Below, piece after piece: positions 37,672-48,300 of a stretch of DNA of 64,000 nucleotides (the first letter of the stretch is position 1; each line of letters opens with the position of its first letter). Source of the DNA: Variovorax sp. 54 (lineage in GTDB: Bacteria; Pseudomonadota; Gammaproteobacteria; Burkholderiales; Burkholderiaceae_C). The position numbers and the translations under genes are program-made. The stretch covers positions 124,001-188,000 of the forward strand of contig NZ_PEFF01000001.1 in NCBI RefSeq assembly GCF_002754375.1. The letters run 5' to 3'. The notes beneath the pieces were generated by a model that had not been told where the DNA came from, searched no databases, and saw only the letters and a list, made by a program, of their open reading frames with translations.

Positions 37672-38574
37672 ATGGAACCCGTTGCCTCCCGCTACTGGCG
37701 AGACGCCGATCTCGCAGGTCTTCAATTCACCGCCAACCGGTTCCGCCATCGCGAGGTGCGGCCGCACCGGCACGTCGGCTTCACGCTCGCGGTGGCCGAC
37801 ACCGAACTGCACGTGCGCAGCGGCACCCGCGTGACCGTCGTGCCGCCCGGCACGCTGTTGCGCATCGCGCCGCATGTCTGGCATTCGGTGCAGGCGCGCA
37901 CGACACCGTGGCACGAAGACGCGCTCTACTGCAGCTTCGCCGTGGCGCGCTGCATCAGCCCCGCGGACGACGCCCTGCCGCGTGCGCGCGTGCAGGACGA
38001 CGCGGGCATCTCGGTGTTCCTCGATGCCGCCGCGGCGCTCGAATTCCTCGAATGCCATCGCCTGCTCTTCGCACCCACGCGCAACGGCAACGCCGACGAC
38101 GTCGTAGCGGCGCGCACACTGCTGCGCCGGCGCCTGGCGCAATGGATTCCCGCCGAGCCGCCGCCCGCGCACGGGCACGGGCCCGACGACGCGCCACCGC
38201 TGCCCGACAGCGGCGACGAACGCCTGAACCGGCTCTATGCCCTGATCGCGTCGGGCTTCCACCAGCGCATGACGCTCGACAGCCTCGCCGACGAAGTCGG
38301 CTGGCACCCGGTGCATCTGCAGCGGCGCTTCCGGGCCGCCTGGGGCTTCACGCCGCACGAGATGCTGGTGGGCCACCGCATCGAGTACGCACGCGACCTC
38401 ATCGCCGGCGGCGCACACGTCACCTACGCGGCGCATGCGGCGGGCTTCACCGACCAGAGCCATCTGCACAAGACCTTCATGACCACCTACGCCGTGCTGC
38501 CCGGCGACTACCGCAAGCTCGCCGCGCTCGACGCGCTGCAGCCGCTGTCGGCCCGCAACGGCATCGCCGGGTAG
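37672..38574 (+). CDS. AraC-family transcriptional regulator
   Basis: About 300 residues from MEPVASRYWRD; an in-frame ATG at 37618 would add 18. The N-terminal cupin-like sensing domain has HRHVGFTLAV and PPGTLLRIAPHVWH. The C-terminal double HTH is GFHQRMTLDSLADEVGWHPVHLQRRFRAAWGFTPHEMLVGHRIEYARDLI and AHAAGFTDQSHLHKTF. It is convergent with the ABC transporter ATPase and divergent from the LuxR solo. Ligand and targets are unknown; its size and N-terminus differ from HrpX/HrpB-type T3SS activators. Confidence 0.9.
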   Translation: MEPVASRYWRDADLAGLQFTANRFRHREVRPHRHVGFTLAVADTELHVRSGTRVTVVPPGTLLRIAPHVWHSVQARTTPWHEDALYCSFAVARCISPADDALPRARVQDDAGISVFLDAAAALEFLECHRLLFAPTRNGNADDVVAARTLLRRRLAQWIPAEPPPAHGHGPDDAPPLPDSGDERLNRLYALIASGFHQRMTLDSLADEVGWHPVHLQRRFRAAWGFTPHEMLVGHRIEYARDLIAGGAHVTYAAHAAGFTDQSHLHKTFMTTYAVLPGDYRKLAALDALQPLSARNGIAG

Positions 38575-38585
38575 GTGGCGCGTGT

Positions 38586-39632
38586 TCATTGCGCGGCAAC
38601 GATGGACACGCCGTGGTCCGCCAGGTACAGGCTCACCGGCGCGCCCTGGCTCAGCGGCTGGCGCACCTCGGGCGACACCACGAAGATGTCGCCCAGCGGG
38701 CTGCGGAAGGTGTATTCCACGAGGCTGCCCACATAGGTCTGCTTGAGCACGCGCGCCGCCAGGCCGGTGCTGGCGACGGGCCCGATCACCCAGGCCTCGG
38801 GCCGCACCGCGATCTTCACCGGGCCGGGGCGCACGCCCGGCGCAGCCACCACGGTCAGCGCGCCGAGCGACACGCGCCCGTCTTCGCCGCACTCGCCGTC
38901 GAACAGCATCGCCTCGCCCATGAAGCCGGCGACGAACTCGGAGTTCGGCGCCTCGTACAGCTCGTGCGGCGTGCCCTGCTGCGCGATCACGCCCTGGTCC
39001 ATCACGATGATGTGGTCGCTGACGGCCAGCGCCTCGTTCTGGTCGTGCGTGACGTAGGCCACGGTCAGCGCCAGGCGCTGCTGCAGCGCGCGGATCTCCT
39101 CGCGCATCGAGCGGCGCAGGCGGGCGTCGAGGTTCGACAGCGGCTCGTCGAACAGCAGCACCGCCGGCTCCAGCGCCAGCGCGCGTGCGAGCGCCACGCG
39201 CTGCTGCTGGCCACCTGACAGCTCACTTGGCGTGCGCTCGTTCATGCCGCGCAGGCCGACCGTCTCGAGCATCAGCGCAGCCTTCTCGCGCGCCTGCGGC
39301 ACCGGCAGGCCCGACATGCGCAGCCCGTACGAGACGTTCTCGATCACGTTCATGTGCGGGAACAGCGCGTAGCTCTGGAACACCAGGCTCACGTTGCGCT
39401 GCGCGGCGCCCAGCGCGGTCACGTCCTTGCCGTCGATCAGGATGCGTCCGGCGCTCGGGCTCTCCAGCCCCGCGAGCATGCGCAGCGTGGTCGTCTTGCC
39501 GCAGCCCGAGGGGCCGAGGATGGTGGTCAGCGTGCCCTTGGGCACGCCGAAGCTGATGTTCTTCACCACCAGCGGCGCGTCGGAGGCGGTGCCGTAGCGC
39601 TTGGAGACGTTCTGGAATTCGAAGCCGTACAT
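38586..39632 (-). CDS. ABC transporter ATP-binding protein (AfuC/FbpC-like)
   Basis: 348-residue importer ATPase. Walker A GPSGCGKTT, Q-loop VFQSYALFPHM, signature LSGGQQQRVALARALA, Walker B AVLLFDEPLSNLD and H-loop YVTHDQNEA. The C-terminal TOBE domain (VKIAVRPEAWVIG... LKQTYVGSLVEYTF) fits the FbpC/AfuC/PotA class. Last gene of the importer set; permease and binding protein lie upstream on the same strand. Confidence 0.92.
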   Translation of the reverse strand: MYGFEFQNVSKRYGTASDAPLVVKNISFGVPKGTLTTILGPSGCGKTTTLRMLAGLESPSAGRILIDGKDVTALGAAQRNVSLVFQSYALFPHMNVIENVSYGLRMSGLPVPQAREKAALMLETVGLRGMNERTPSELSGGQQQRVALARALALEPAVLLFDEPLSNLDARLRRSMREEIRALQQRLALTVAYVTHDQNEALAVSDHIIVMDQGVIAQQGTPHELYEAPNSEFVAGFMGEAMLFDGECGEDGRVSLGALTVVAAPGVRPGPVKIAVRPEAWVIGPVASTGLAARVLKQTYVGSLVEYTFRSPLGDIFVVSPEVRQPLSQGAPVSLYLADHGVSIVAAQ

Positions 39633-39663
39633 CTGGATCTGTCTTTCGCTTGTGAAAACTCAA

Positions 39664-41925
39664 TCAAGGCTGCGCGGCCACCGGCGCTGCGCGCTCGGGG
39701 CCGGCGGGTGCAACGTCGGCATCCGGGCGGGCCGTGCCCGCCGCACGCCGGCCCAGCTTGCGGTCGCCCACCAGCCACTGGATGGCCGCGGTCGCCAGCG
39801 CCATGAACACGATGAGCGCGGTGCTGTAGGCCAGCGCCACGCCGTAGTCGCCCTGCCCCACGCGCCCGATGATGAAGGTGGTGGCCAGTTCAGTCTCGGC
39901 CGTCACCAGGAAGATCACCGCCGACACCGTCGTCATCGCCCGCACGAAGCTGTAGATCAGCGAGGCCGTGAGCGCCGGTTTCAGCAGCGGCAGCACCACC
40001 GACCACAGCGTGCGCGCGGTGGAGGCGCGCAGCATCAGCGAGGCCTCGTCGAGCGACTTGTCGAGCTGGCGGAAGGCCGCCGAACCGGCGCGCACGCCCA
40101 CCGGAAGGTTGCGGAAGATGAAGCACATCACGATGATCAGCCCGGTGCCCGTCATCTCGAAGGGCGGCACGTTGAAGGCCACCACATAGCTCACGCCCAG
40201 CACGGTGCCCGGGATCGCGAAGGCCATCAGGGCCGAGAACTCGAAGGCGCCCTGCCCGCGGAACTGCACGCGCGCCAGCAACCAGGCGATCAGCAGGCCC
40301 AGCCCGGTCGTCAGCGGCGCCGCAATGGCCGCCAGCTGGATGGTGGTGAAGAGCGAGTTCCACGCCAGCCCCACCCACTGCAACCCGCCGCCCTCGAAGG
40401 TGATGGCAAAGGCCGAGCGGAAGTGGTCCAGCGTGGGCGTGTAGTTGCGCCCCCAGGTCTGCACGAAGCCGCCGGTGAAGGCAAAGCAATACACCACCAG
40501 CGTGAAGACCAGCCACGGCACCGCGATGGCCAGCGCCACCCGGCGCAGGCCGTGGGGCAGCCGCATCGGAATGCCCGCGTCGCCCTTGCCCGACACCGTC
40601 GTGTAGTTCTTGCGCCCGAGCACGCCGCGCTGCAGCGCGAACACGCCCAGTGCGAACAGCGTGAGCACCCAGGCGAGCGCTGCGGCCCGGCCCTGGTCGA
40701 ACTGCGCGCCCACGATGGCGAAAAAGATCTCGGTCGACAGCACCGAGAACTGGCCGCCCGCCACGATCGGGTTGCCGAAGTCGGCAATGCTCTCGATGAA
40801 GCCCACCAGGAAGGCATTGGCCAGGCCCGGCAGCATCAGCGGAAAGGTCACGTGGCGGAAGGTGCGGCCCGAATCGGCGCGCAGCGTCTGCGACGCTTCT
40901 TCCAGCGACGGGCTGATGCCCTGCACCACGCCGCGCACGATCAGGAAGGCAATGGGCGTGAAGGCGAACAGCTGCGCCAGCCACACACCGAACCAGCCGT
41001 AGAACCAGCGCCCCGGCTCGATGCCGAAGGCCCATTCGAGGAACTGGTTGACCAGCCCGGCGCGCCCGAACAGCAGCACCAGCCCGAGCCCGACCACGAA
41101 CGGCGGCGTGATGATCGGCAGCGGCGCCAAGAGGCGCAGCGCGCGGCGCACGCGCGAGTCGCTGCGGTCTTCGATCAGTGCCAGCAAGGTGCCCAGCGCC
41201 GTGGTGCTCAGGCCGGTGAGCACGGCAAGAAAGAGCGTGTTCCAGGCCACGCCGCAGTTGCGCGCGGAGTTCAGGCAGCCCAGGCCCCAGGTGCGCTCGT
41301 TGCCCACGCGCGCCAGCCAGGCGCCCAGGCTGATCGCGCCGCTCTCGTCGACGAAGGCGCTCGCCAGCGCGCGCAGCACCGGGAAGGCCACGAACACCAT
41401 GAGCAGCCCGCCGCTGCCGACCACCGCCGCCGCCACGAACAGGTCGCCCCGGAAGGCGCCCGAGCGCGCGAAGCCGAAGGCGCTGAGCATCATCAACGCC
41501 GTGAGCACGCCCACGGCGCCCCAGCCGAAGCCGGGCTGGCCGATGCCCGCCGTGCCGAACAGCCCGGCCCAGGCGCCGGCATCGGGCGCGTTCGGCAGGC
41601 CGATGGCAAAGCCCTGCGCCAGCACGCCGAACACGCCCAGCGCCCCGCTCCACGCGAGCAGGCGGCCTTGGGTCTTGTCCGGTGCCATGCCCAGCGCCAC
41701 GAGCCCCGCCAGCAACGGCCACAGGCCCAGCAGCAGCCAGGGCCGGTGGTGCAGCAGCACCTGCGCCAAGGCCGACGAGGTGTCGTGCCCTGCTGCCAGT
41801 TCGCTCAGCCCCTGCAGCCCGAACAGGCCATCGGGCAGGCTGTACCAGGGCAGCAGCACGAAGGCCGCCAGGCCCAGCGCAGACCACAGCCCGATCGCGC
41901 GGTTGTTGTTGTCCTTGAATTTCAT
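39664..41925 (-). CDS. Two-domain ABC transporter permease (AfuB/FbpB-like)
   Basis: 753 residues carrying two fused permease domains, each with its own EAA loop (EEASQTLRADSGRTFRHVTFPLMLPG and DEASLMLRASTARTLWSVVLPLLKPA). An extra N-terminal block of about 180 residues with several membrane helices precedes the first domain, as in the long AfuB form. The C-terminus is an Ala/Pro-rich tail. Works with the ATPase 31 bases downstream and the binding protein 28 bases upstream. Confidence 0.92.
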   Translation of the reverse strand: MKFKDNNNRAIGLWSALGLAAFVLLPWYSLPDGLFGLQGLSELAAGHDTSSALAQVLLHHRPWLLLGLWPLLAGLVALGMAPDKTQGRLLAWSGALGVFGVLAQGFAIGLPNAPDAGAWAGLFGTAGIGQPGFGWGAVGVLTALMMLSAFGFARSGAFRGDLFVAAAVVGSGGLLMVFVAFPVLRALASAFVDESGAISLGAWLARVGNERTWGLGCLNSARNCGVAWNTLFLAVLTGLSTTALGTLLALIEDRSDSRVRRALRLLAPLPIITPPFVVGLGLVLLFGRAGLVNQFLEWAFGIEPGRWFYGWFGVWLAQLFAFTPIAFLIVRGVVQGISPSLEEASQTLRADSGRTFRHVTFPLMLPGLANAFLVGFIESIADFGNPIVAGGQFSVLSTEIFFAIVGAQFDQGRAAALAWVLTLFALGVFALQRGVLGRKNYTTVSGKGDAGIPMRLPHGLRRVALAIAVPWLVFTLVVYCFAFTGGFVQTWGRNYTPTLDHFRSAFAITFEGGGLQWVGLAWNSLFTTIQLAAIAAPLTTGLGLLIAWLLARVQFRGQGAFEFSALMAFAIPGTVLGVSYVVAFNVPPFEMTGTGLIIVMCFIFRNLPVGVRAGSAAFRQLDKSLDEASLMLRASTARTLWSVVLPLLKPALTASLIYSFVRAMTTVSAVIFLVTAETELATTFIIGRVGQGDYGVALAYSTALIVFMALATAAIQWLVGDRKLGRRAAGTARPDADVAPAGPERAAPVAAQP

Positions 41926-41953
41926 GGTGTCGGCTTTGTCCGGTCGCTTGAAC

Positions 41954-43009
41954 TCAGCGCGGCAGCGCGTTCACTTCGCGCTCCCAGCGTTCGATCAGGC
42001 GCTTGCGTTCGGCCGACTGGCCGTACTTCGCGTAGTCGTAGTGGATGAACTTGATCTTGCGGAAATCGGGAATGCGGCTGTCCAGCGGCGTGGTCTTGTT
42101 CGAGGGCAGCTGGAACTGCTTGGCCGCCACGCCCAGTTGCTGGGCAGCGGGCGTGAGCGCCCATTCGTAGAACTTCTTCGCGTTCTCCAGGTTGCGCGAG
42201 CCCTTGACGATCGACAGGGAGCCGATCTCCGCGCCCGTGCCTTCGCAGGGCGTTTCGGTCGCGATGGGAAAGCCCTGCATCTGCTCGCCCGGCGCGTCGT
42301 GCACGAAGCTGATCGACACCGTGGTCTCGCCGCGTGCCGCGGCCTTGATCGGGCCGGTGCCCGAGCGGGTGTACTGGCTGACGTTCTTGTGCAGGCCCTT
42401 GAGGTAGTCGTAGGCCTTGTCCTCGCCCATCAGTTGGACGATGGTCGCGATCATCGTGTAGGCCGTGCCCGAGCTTGCGGGGTTGGCCACCTGCACCTCG
42501 CCGCGCAGCGCGGGCGACAACAGGTCTTTCCAGCACCTGGGCACCGGCAGCTTCTTCTTGGCCAGCAGCTCGGTGTTGTAGGCAAAGCCCAGCGGCCCCG
42601 AGTACACGCCCACCGTGCGCCAGCCCGACTGCTCGGCCTGCGCCTGCGCCCACGGATGCAGTTGCGCCAGCGACGGCGACTTGTAGGCCAGCGTGAGGTC
42701 CTGCTCGGCCGCCTGCAGGTGCGGGTCGCCGGTGCCGCCGAACCACACGTCGCTCTTCGGGTTGGAGCGCTCGGCGATCAGCTGCGCCAGCGCCTCGCCG
42801 CTGCCGCGCTTGAGCACGTTGACCTTGATGCCCGCGCTGCGGGCGAAGGTGGTGCTGATCAGCGAGCACCACTCGTCCTGCACCGAGCACACCACGTTGA
42901 GCTGGCCCGAGCCCTGGGCCCGTGCGTCGGCCTGTGCCAGCAGGGCTGCGGCGGCCAGCGCAGTGGCGCTCATCAGGATCTTTCGTGTGCTTGCGGTCGT
43001 TGTCGTCAT
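41954..43009 (-). CDS. ABC transporter substrate-binding protein (AfuA-like)
   Basis: About 351 residues with a Sec signal peptide (RKILMSATALAAAALLAQADARA). The mature part starts LNVVCSVQDEWCSLISTTF and has the AfuA/FbpA-class segments SDVWFGGTGDPHLQAAEQ, GPLGFAYNTELLAKK and ANPASSGTAYTMIATIVQLMGEDKAYDYL. AfuA proteins of Pasteurellaceae are reported to bind hexose phosphates although named for iron, so both sugar phosphate and ferric iron are possible. Start 43009 is preferred because ggag lies nine bases upstream; ATGs at 43018 and 43036 are alternatives. Confidence 0.9.
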   Translation of the reverse strand: MTTTTASTRKILMSATALAAAALLAQADARAQGSGQLNVVCSVQDEWCSLISTTFARSAGIKVNVLKRGSGEALAQLIAERSNPKSDVWFGGTGDPHLQAAEQDLTLAYKSPSLAQLHPWAQAQAEQSGWRTVGVYSGPLGFAYNTELLAKKKLPVPRCWKDLLSPALRGEVQVANPASSGTAYTMIATIVQLMGEDKAYDYLKGLHKNVSQYTRSGTGPIKAAARGETTVSISFVHDAPGEQMQGFPIATETPCEGTGAEIGSLSIVKGSRNLENAKKFYEWALTPAAQQLGVAAKQFQLPSNKTTPLDSRIPDFRKIKFIHYDYAKYGQSAERKRLIERWEREVNALPR

Positions 43010-43133
43010 CGTCGTCATCTCCGGGTTGTTCTTCATCAAGGTTCTTGCGGCGACACCTGTCCCCCGGCTGCGATGGCGCCGGATGGAACGGGCAGGAAAA
43101 GGAAGGAAAGAAAGAGGCGCGGGAAAGCGCGCG

Positions 43134-44486
43134 TCAGGGCCCCTGGCCCCAGGTGACCACCGCGTCGACACCGATCACGCGGCCGTCGTCGATGCGGTTG
43201 TAGAGGTCCATGCGGGCGCCCATCGCATCGGCGATCTGGCGACAGATCGACAGGCCCAGCCCCACGCCGCCCTTGGCGGCAGAAAACGCCTGGAACAGCC
43301 GGGGCCGCACCTCGTCGTCGAGGCCCTGCCCTTCGTCCCACACCACCAGCTCGGTGTTGCCCGCATAGCCGCGCAGCAGCACGCCGAGCCGGCCGGCCAC
43401 CGGCGTGTGATGGATCGCATTGGCCAGCAGGTTGCGCAGCAGCTCGCCGAGCATCAGCGCGTCGGCCGGGGCCCACATCTCGTCGCCTTCGAGCGCGAAG
43501 TCCAGCCGCTTGGCGGCGATCAGCGGCGACAGCTCCATCACCGCATCGCGCGCCACGCTGCGCAGGTCGATGGGCTTCAATTCGCCGGCGCGCTTGATCT
43601 GTTCCAGCTTGGTGAGGCTGAGCAACTGGTTGGCCATGCCCGTGGCCCGGTCGACCGTGTGCAGCATCTGCGGCAGCACCTCACTCAGCGGCACGTCGCC
43701 CGCCATGGCCGACTGCAGCTGCGTGCGCAGCACCGACATCGGCGTGCGCAGCTGGTGCGACGCGTCGGCGAGGAAGCGACGCTGCTGGCCCACCCATTCG
43801 CGCTGGCGCCGGTGCAGGCCGTGCATGCGTTCGACCGCAGGGCGCAGCTCGGCCGGGCCGTCGTAGTCGAGCGCATCGACGTTCGGTGCATCGAGCGCCT
43901 GCCGCGCGCGCTCGAGCCAGCGCGCGGCCACGGCCACGCCGCTGTAGACCACCACCGACATCAACGCGGCACTCGCGTAGAGCCAGGCCAGCAGGCGTTG
44001 CGGCAAGGCCTGCCACAGCGCGACGCGCTGGCGCAGCGGCTCCGCCACCTGCACGACCACGCCTTCGGCCGTCGCCGCACCCGGCACATGGCGCAGCGCC
44101 GCAGCGGCACGCATCGGCGCGCCACCGCGCTGCGTGATGTACAGCGCCGGCAGACCCGACGCCGGCAACGCGCCGCGCCAGGGATACGCCGCCAGGGCGC
44201 GGTCGCCCGCGAGCCAGTCACCCTGCATGCTGCTCACCCTGTACGCCAAAGGTTCGAGCGTGGACGCGAATGCCAAACCTTCGGCTTGCACCACGGCCTG
44301 CTGCACCACCTGCGAGATCGCCGCGCCCAGGCGCTCGTCCTGCGCACGCGCCACCTCGGCGAACGCCAGCAGCACATGCCACAGCGTGACGGCCGCCACG
44401 ATCAGCCACAGCCCGCCGAGCATCCAGGCCAGCAGGAACTGCCGCAGCGAGGCCGCGCGAATGAGGCGTTGCACCCATGCCTTCAC
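43134..44486 (-). CDS. Sensor histidine kinase (TctE-like)
   Basis: 450 residues: membrane helix at about 17-40, periplasmic region of ~120 residues, second helix near 165-185, HisKA with FLADASHQLRTPMSVL, HATPase with N-box LLRNLLANAIHHTP, G1 DEGQGLDD and G2 KGGVGLGLSIC. This matches TctE-type kinases that sense carboxylates or other nutrients. It starts directly after the regulator stop and precedes the AfuABC-like importer on the same strand by 124 bases, so it probably controls uptake of that importer's substrate. Confidence 0.9.
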   Translation of the reverse strand: MKAWVQRLIRAASLRQFLLAWMLGGLWLIVAAVTLWHVLLAFAEVARAQDERLGAAISQVVQQAVVQAEGLAFASTLEPLAYRVSSMQGDWLAGDRALAAYPWRGALPASGLPALYITQRGGAPMRAAAALRHVPGAATAEGVVVQVAEPLRQRVALWQALPQRLLAWLYASAALMSVVVYSGVAVAARWLERARQALDAPNVDALDYDGPAELRPAVERMHGLHRRQREWVGQQRRFLADASHQLRTPMSVLRTQLQSAMAGDVPLSEVLPQMLHTVDRATGMANQLLSLTKLEQIKRAGELKPIDLRSVARDAVMELSPLIAAKRLDFALEGDEMWAPADALMLGELLRNLLANAIHHTPVAGRLGVLLRGYAGNTELVVWDEGQGLDDEVRPRLFQAFSAAKGGVGLGLSICRQIADAMGARMDLYNRIDDGRVIGVDAVVTWGQGP

Positions 44487-45218
44487 CTACCGCGCCGCTC
44501 GTTGCTGTTGTTGCAGCGACGACTGCTGCTGCTGCTGCACCGCCGCGCTCGCGTCGTCGCACAGCAGGTAACCCACGCCGCGCAGCGTCATGATCTCGAC
44601 GCTCGCGCCGGCCAGCTTCTTGCGCAGGCGATGCACGATCACCTCGATGGCCTCGGCATGGGCCGTGTCGTCGGCGCCGAACACCGCGTCGCGCAGGGCT
44701 TCTTTCGGCACCACGTGGTCGACGCGCGACATCAGGCTCTTGAGCAGTTCGGCCTCGCGCGGCGACAGCTCCAGCGGGCTCTCGTCGCGGTAGAAGGCGT
44801 TGGACGCCGCCTCGTAGTGCAGCCGACCGCAGCGCAGCTCGCCGTCGCGCCCCAGCCGGCGCGTGAGCGCGCCCAGCCGCGCGATCAGCTCGTCCAGGTC
44901 GAAGGGCTTGGCCAGGTAGTCGTCGGCGCCGGCATTGAGCCCGACGATGCGCTCACCCACCGCGCCGCGCGCCGTGAGCACCAGCACCGGCGTGCGGTTG
45001 CCGTCGCCGCGCAGGCGCTGCAGCAGCTCCAGGCCATCCAGGCCGGGCAGCGACAGGTCGAGCACCACCACGTCGAAGCGCTTCTTGCGCGCCGCCGCCA
45101 GCGCCTCGATGCCGTCGGCGCAGCACAGCACCTCGAACCCGCGCGACGAGAGGCTTCGGCCCAGCACGCCCGAGAGATCGAAATCGTCTTCAACCAGCAG
45201 CAGCTTCATGCCTTGCAT
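44487..45218 (-). CDS. OmpR/TctD-type response regulator
   Basis: About 243 residues. Receiver with E-D-D (LLVEDDFD), phospho-acceptor in VVLDLSLPGLDG and KPFDLDEL lysine; C-terminal winged helix (LELSPREAELLKSL... IEVIVHRLRKKLAG... LRGVGYLL). It ends in a poly-glutamine tail (two runs of five and four Gln) encoded by a CAG/CTG-rich stretch near 44505-44540. The ATG at 45218 has gagg nine bases upstream; ATG 45209 is an alternative. Partner of the kinase that begins one base after its stop. Confidence 0.9.
   Translation of the reverse strand: MQGMKLLLVEDDFDLSGVLGRSLSSRGFEVLCCADGIEALAAARKKRFDVVVLDLSLPGLDGLELLQRLRGDGNRTPVLVLTARGAVGERIVGLNAGADDYLAKPFDLDELIARLGALTRRLGRDGELRCGRLHYEAASNAFYRDESPLELSPREAELLKSLMSRVDHVVPKEALRDAVFGADDTAHAEAIEVIVHRLRKKLAGASVEIMTLRGVGYLLCDDASAAVQQQQQSSLQQQQRAAR
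44505..44540. repeat. CTG/CAG trinucleotide run encoding poly-Gln
   Basis: Short tandem CTG units (ttgctgttgttgcagcg, then gctgctgctgctgctg) near the 3' end of the response regulator. Length changes would alter the Gln tail without shifting the frame. Confidence 0.5.
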
Positions 45219-45309
45219 CGTGCCATTCCTCTGCCGGCTGCGAACCGGGAGTTGCCCGCCTGAACGGTGAAAGGGAGTCGAAAGGCAGGCACCCGGCGTG
45301 TGGCGCGGT

Positions 45310-48300
45310 TCAGGTGGCCGGCCTCTGTCCGACCTCGATCTGCCAGCCGTTGAGCAGCGTGTCCGGGTCGCCCGCGACATTGCTGGCCACACCGTCCATG
45401 AGCCGTCGGTCGAAGCGTGGGTTCAGGTTGAAGAGCTGCGACAGGGCCTCGTTGATCACGCGGACCTCTCCGCCCTCGCGCCGTGCCTCGCCGAGTTGAA
45501 GCGGCGTGAGCAGCGTCTGCTCGTTGTGCTCGGAAATGCCCCAGAGCGTGGCGGTGTCGGGGTCGTTGCCGTCGACGGTGACGAGGATGGGCGTGGGCTT
45601 GCCGGAGGGCGGTGGGGTTGTCGTGGTCGGGGGCGGCGTCGTGGTCGGCGGTGGCGTTGTCGCAGTCGCGCTCGGAGACGGTGTCGTCGCGCTCGGCGAT
45701 GGCGTCTTCGCAGTCGACGGCGTCGGTGTGACGGTCGGCGTCGGCGTGACCGGCCTCTGCTCGAACAATCCCGTGAAGCCGTTCCACACCATCTTCACCA
45801 CGCTGTCGGACTTTTGCTGGTCAGTGCCGAAAAAGGCCTTGTACAGCGCTGTGGCCGCAGGAACGATCGCGATCGCACCGACCGCCAACCACTTGAGGGA
45901 CTTGGTGAGATGGGGTGCCGCGCCGTTGCGCAGCTTCGGAATCTGCTGCAGGCCGACCCAGGTGAGCGTGAGCCCGGCCTGCGCGAAGGCGCCGTAGGCC
46001 AGTATTTCAGGCCCTGCTTCCAGCAACCCCAAGCCCACTGCGGTGGCCCGCGCGGCGCTCAGGCCACCCGCGAAGTCGCGGTACTTGTTCCAGTTGTCTT
46101 TCTCCTTCTTCGCTGCCGTCTGCGTCTCCTTCAGCGTCGGGTTGTCGTTGAGGTACTCCTTCTCCGATTTGTTTGCCGCCCTGGCCCCCTCGGCGACGGT
46201 CCGGTCGATGGTGGCGAGCTTGTCCACCTTGTTGTTGTAGATGTAGTTCGCACCCAGGGTTCCGATCGAGAGCGAGTCGGCAAAATTGCCCACGTCCGTC
46301 CTCCAACCGCCACCCGCGTTCAGCGGCTTGAAGGCGACGCCGACAAAGGTGTTCATGCTCACGAGGATGGTCGCGCGCCGGCTGACCAGCCCGAGGCGCG
46401 TGTTCGGCGAATTGGTGCTGCCACCCATGCTTTCGGCCGCCTGCGGATCGATGCCCGTCTTGTCCTTGAGCATCGACGCCACCTTGATGTAGAGCGCACC
46501 ATGGGGCTTGCCCGGCACATCCGGATCGTCGGGGAACATGGATTTCAGCTGGGTGTAGAGCGCTTCATGTGCCTCCCGCATCTTGGCGCGCTCGTCGAGC
46601 GTGTTCCTGAATTTCGCCTGCACTTCGGGGAACTCGCGCAGCAGTTGCGCCTGCGGCGAATCATCGGGATGCGAAGGATCGGCCGCGCGCTGAAGTTCGT
46701 CGGCGCTCATCCGGTCGATGCGCACGAGCAGCTGGTCGCGAATCTTCGACGGGCGCTGGCCGTGGAATTCGCCCGCGGGATCGGCGCCTTGCAGGCCCAG
46801 GAAATCGCGCATGCCCGGCACGCCTTTGAGGTAGCCGGACGGCGCCAGGGCCAGGGCACTCTCATCGGTCGGGAGGATCGTGTGCAGCTGAAAGTCCTTT
46901 TCCGACGGGCCGCCCGGCACCGCCCTGCGCGCGTCCGCAAACTTTTCTCCGAGCGTCGCCACTTTGTTCACGTCGCTGCGCAGCGAGGCGATTTTCTTCG
47001 CGTCCATGATCTTGTCGCCGCGCCAGCCACTGCCGCTGATCACCTTGTCCATGAGTTCGTCGGCCTTGCCGCGGTCTCCTCGCGTGGCGGCGGCCATTGA
47101 CTCTTTCGCGCGTTGGGAGGCCTTGAGATAGGCCGCGCGGCCGAAGCTCGACAGCGGATAGCCCGCGTAACCCGCCGTGCGGCCGCCGGCCCAGTCGGCC
47201 GGCACGCCGAAGACGGGCTTGACCGCCTCGAAGACGACGCGCGTGCCGCCGGCAATGATCGTCATCCCCTTGGCGCGAATCAGCGCGTCCTTCGGCTGGT
47301 CCGACAGCAGGCCCTTGGTGCCCTGCTTCCACGTCGGCACACCATCGGTCGCGGCCAGCGCGGCGGCATCGCGTGCGTTGGGTATGCCCATCGGCAGCAC
47401 CTGCCCTTCACCGTTGACGTGCAGCGCACCCACGATCTCGTCGGCGCCCACCTTGCGGCGGGCGTTGAGCGGCAGCTTGTTCGGATCGGGCTTCACGCGC
47501 TGTACCCAGCCGCCGCCTTCGCGCACCGCGGTCGCGCTGGCATCGGGGAAGTTGTCGAAGGTCCTGTTGTTGGGTACGCGCATGTCGGCCCGTTTGCCCT
47601 CGGGAGTCTGCTTGCTGTAGAAGGTGTCGCGCGGCCCCAGCCTGGTGAACACGAAGCGCTCGGCCGAACCCGCGGCCGGGTCGGCCATCAGCGAATTCGT
47701 CACTGCCGTTTCATCGGCCGAAGGCTGCAGCGGCGCCAACGTCGAATCCGGGTCGGCCGCCGCTCGTTGCCTTGCAAACAGATCGCCGACATGCGCGGCC
47801 GTGCCCTCCCAGTCGGGGCGGCCCGACGTGGTCGGCGGCTTGGGCACGCCGTCCGCGTCGAAGCCCGGCCGCCCGCCATTGGCCGGCGTGCCCGCCAGCC
47901 GACCCTGCGGACCATTGGCCGGCACCTTGTCCGCAGAAGCGTCGAGAAAACGCGCCAGGCGCGGGCCGGACAACACCGTCTGGTCGACCCGGGGCTGGCC
48001 GCCTTCGTGCGTCACCATCACTTTGACATCGGCGGCGTCGAAGCTGTCGACCAGCCTTCCTGCCTGGGCATCGATGAGTTCCGTGCGTCCACCGCGCCGC
48101 ACGAAGTTGACGACATGGGCCTCTCCGTTCGGATCGCCCATGAAGACGAAGCCGCGCGAGCCGTCCGGCAGCGCCGACATCGCGGCCCCCGCCTCTCGCG
48201 AACTGCCGAACGATGACAGGGGCGCATCGCCGTACAGCGCAAGGATCTGCGCCCAGGTCTTCGGTCCCGAAGGAACGGCCTGCATCTTGATGCCGGGCGC

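Noticed and set aside
37672..38574. AraC-type gene as the HrpX/HrpB activator of the T3SS
   Set aside because: Too short for HrpX/HrpB-type proteins (about 470-500 residues), has a cupin-like N-terminus and sits 7 kb from the cluster; no PIP boxes found in the T3SS leader examined.
45595..45760. Tandem-looking units that might suggest a CRISPR or minisatellite
   Set aside because: The units are irregular and short, lie in frame inside the giant gene and encode a Pro/Thr/Ser linker; there are no repeat-spacer units.
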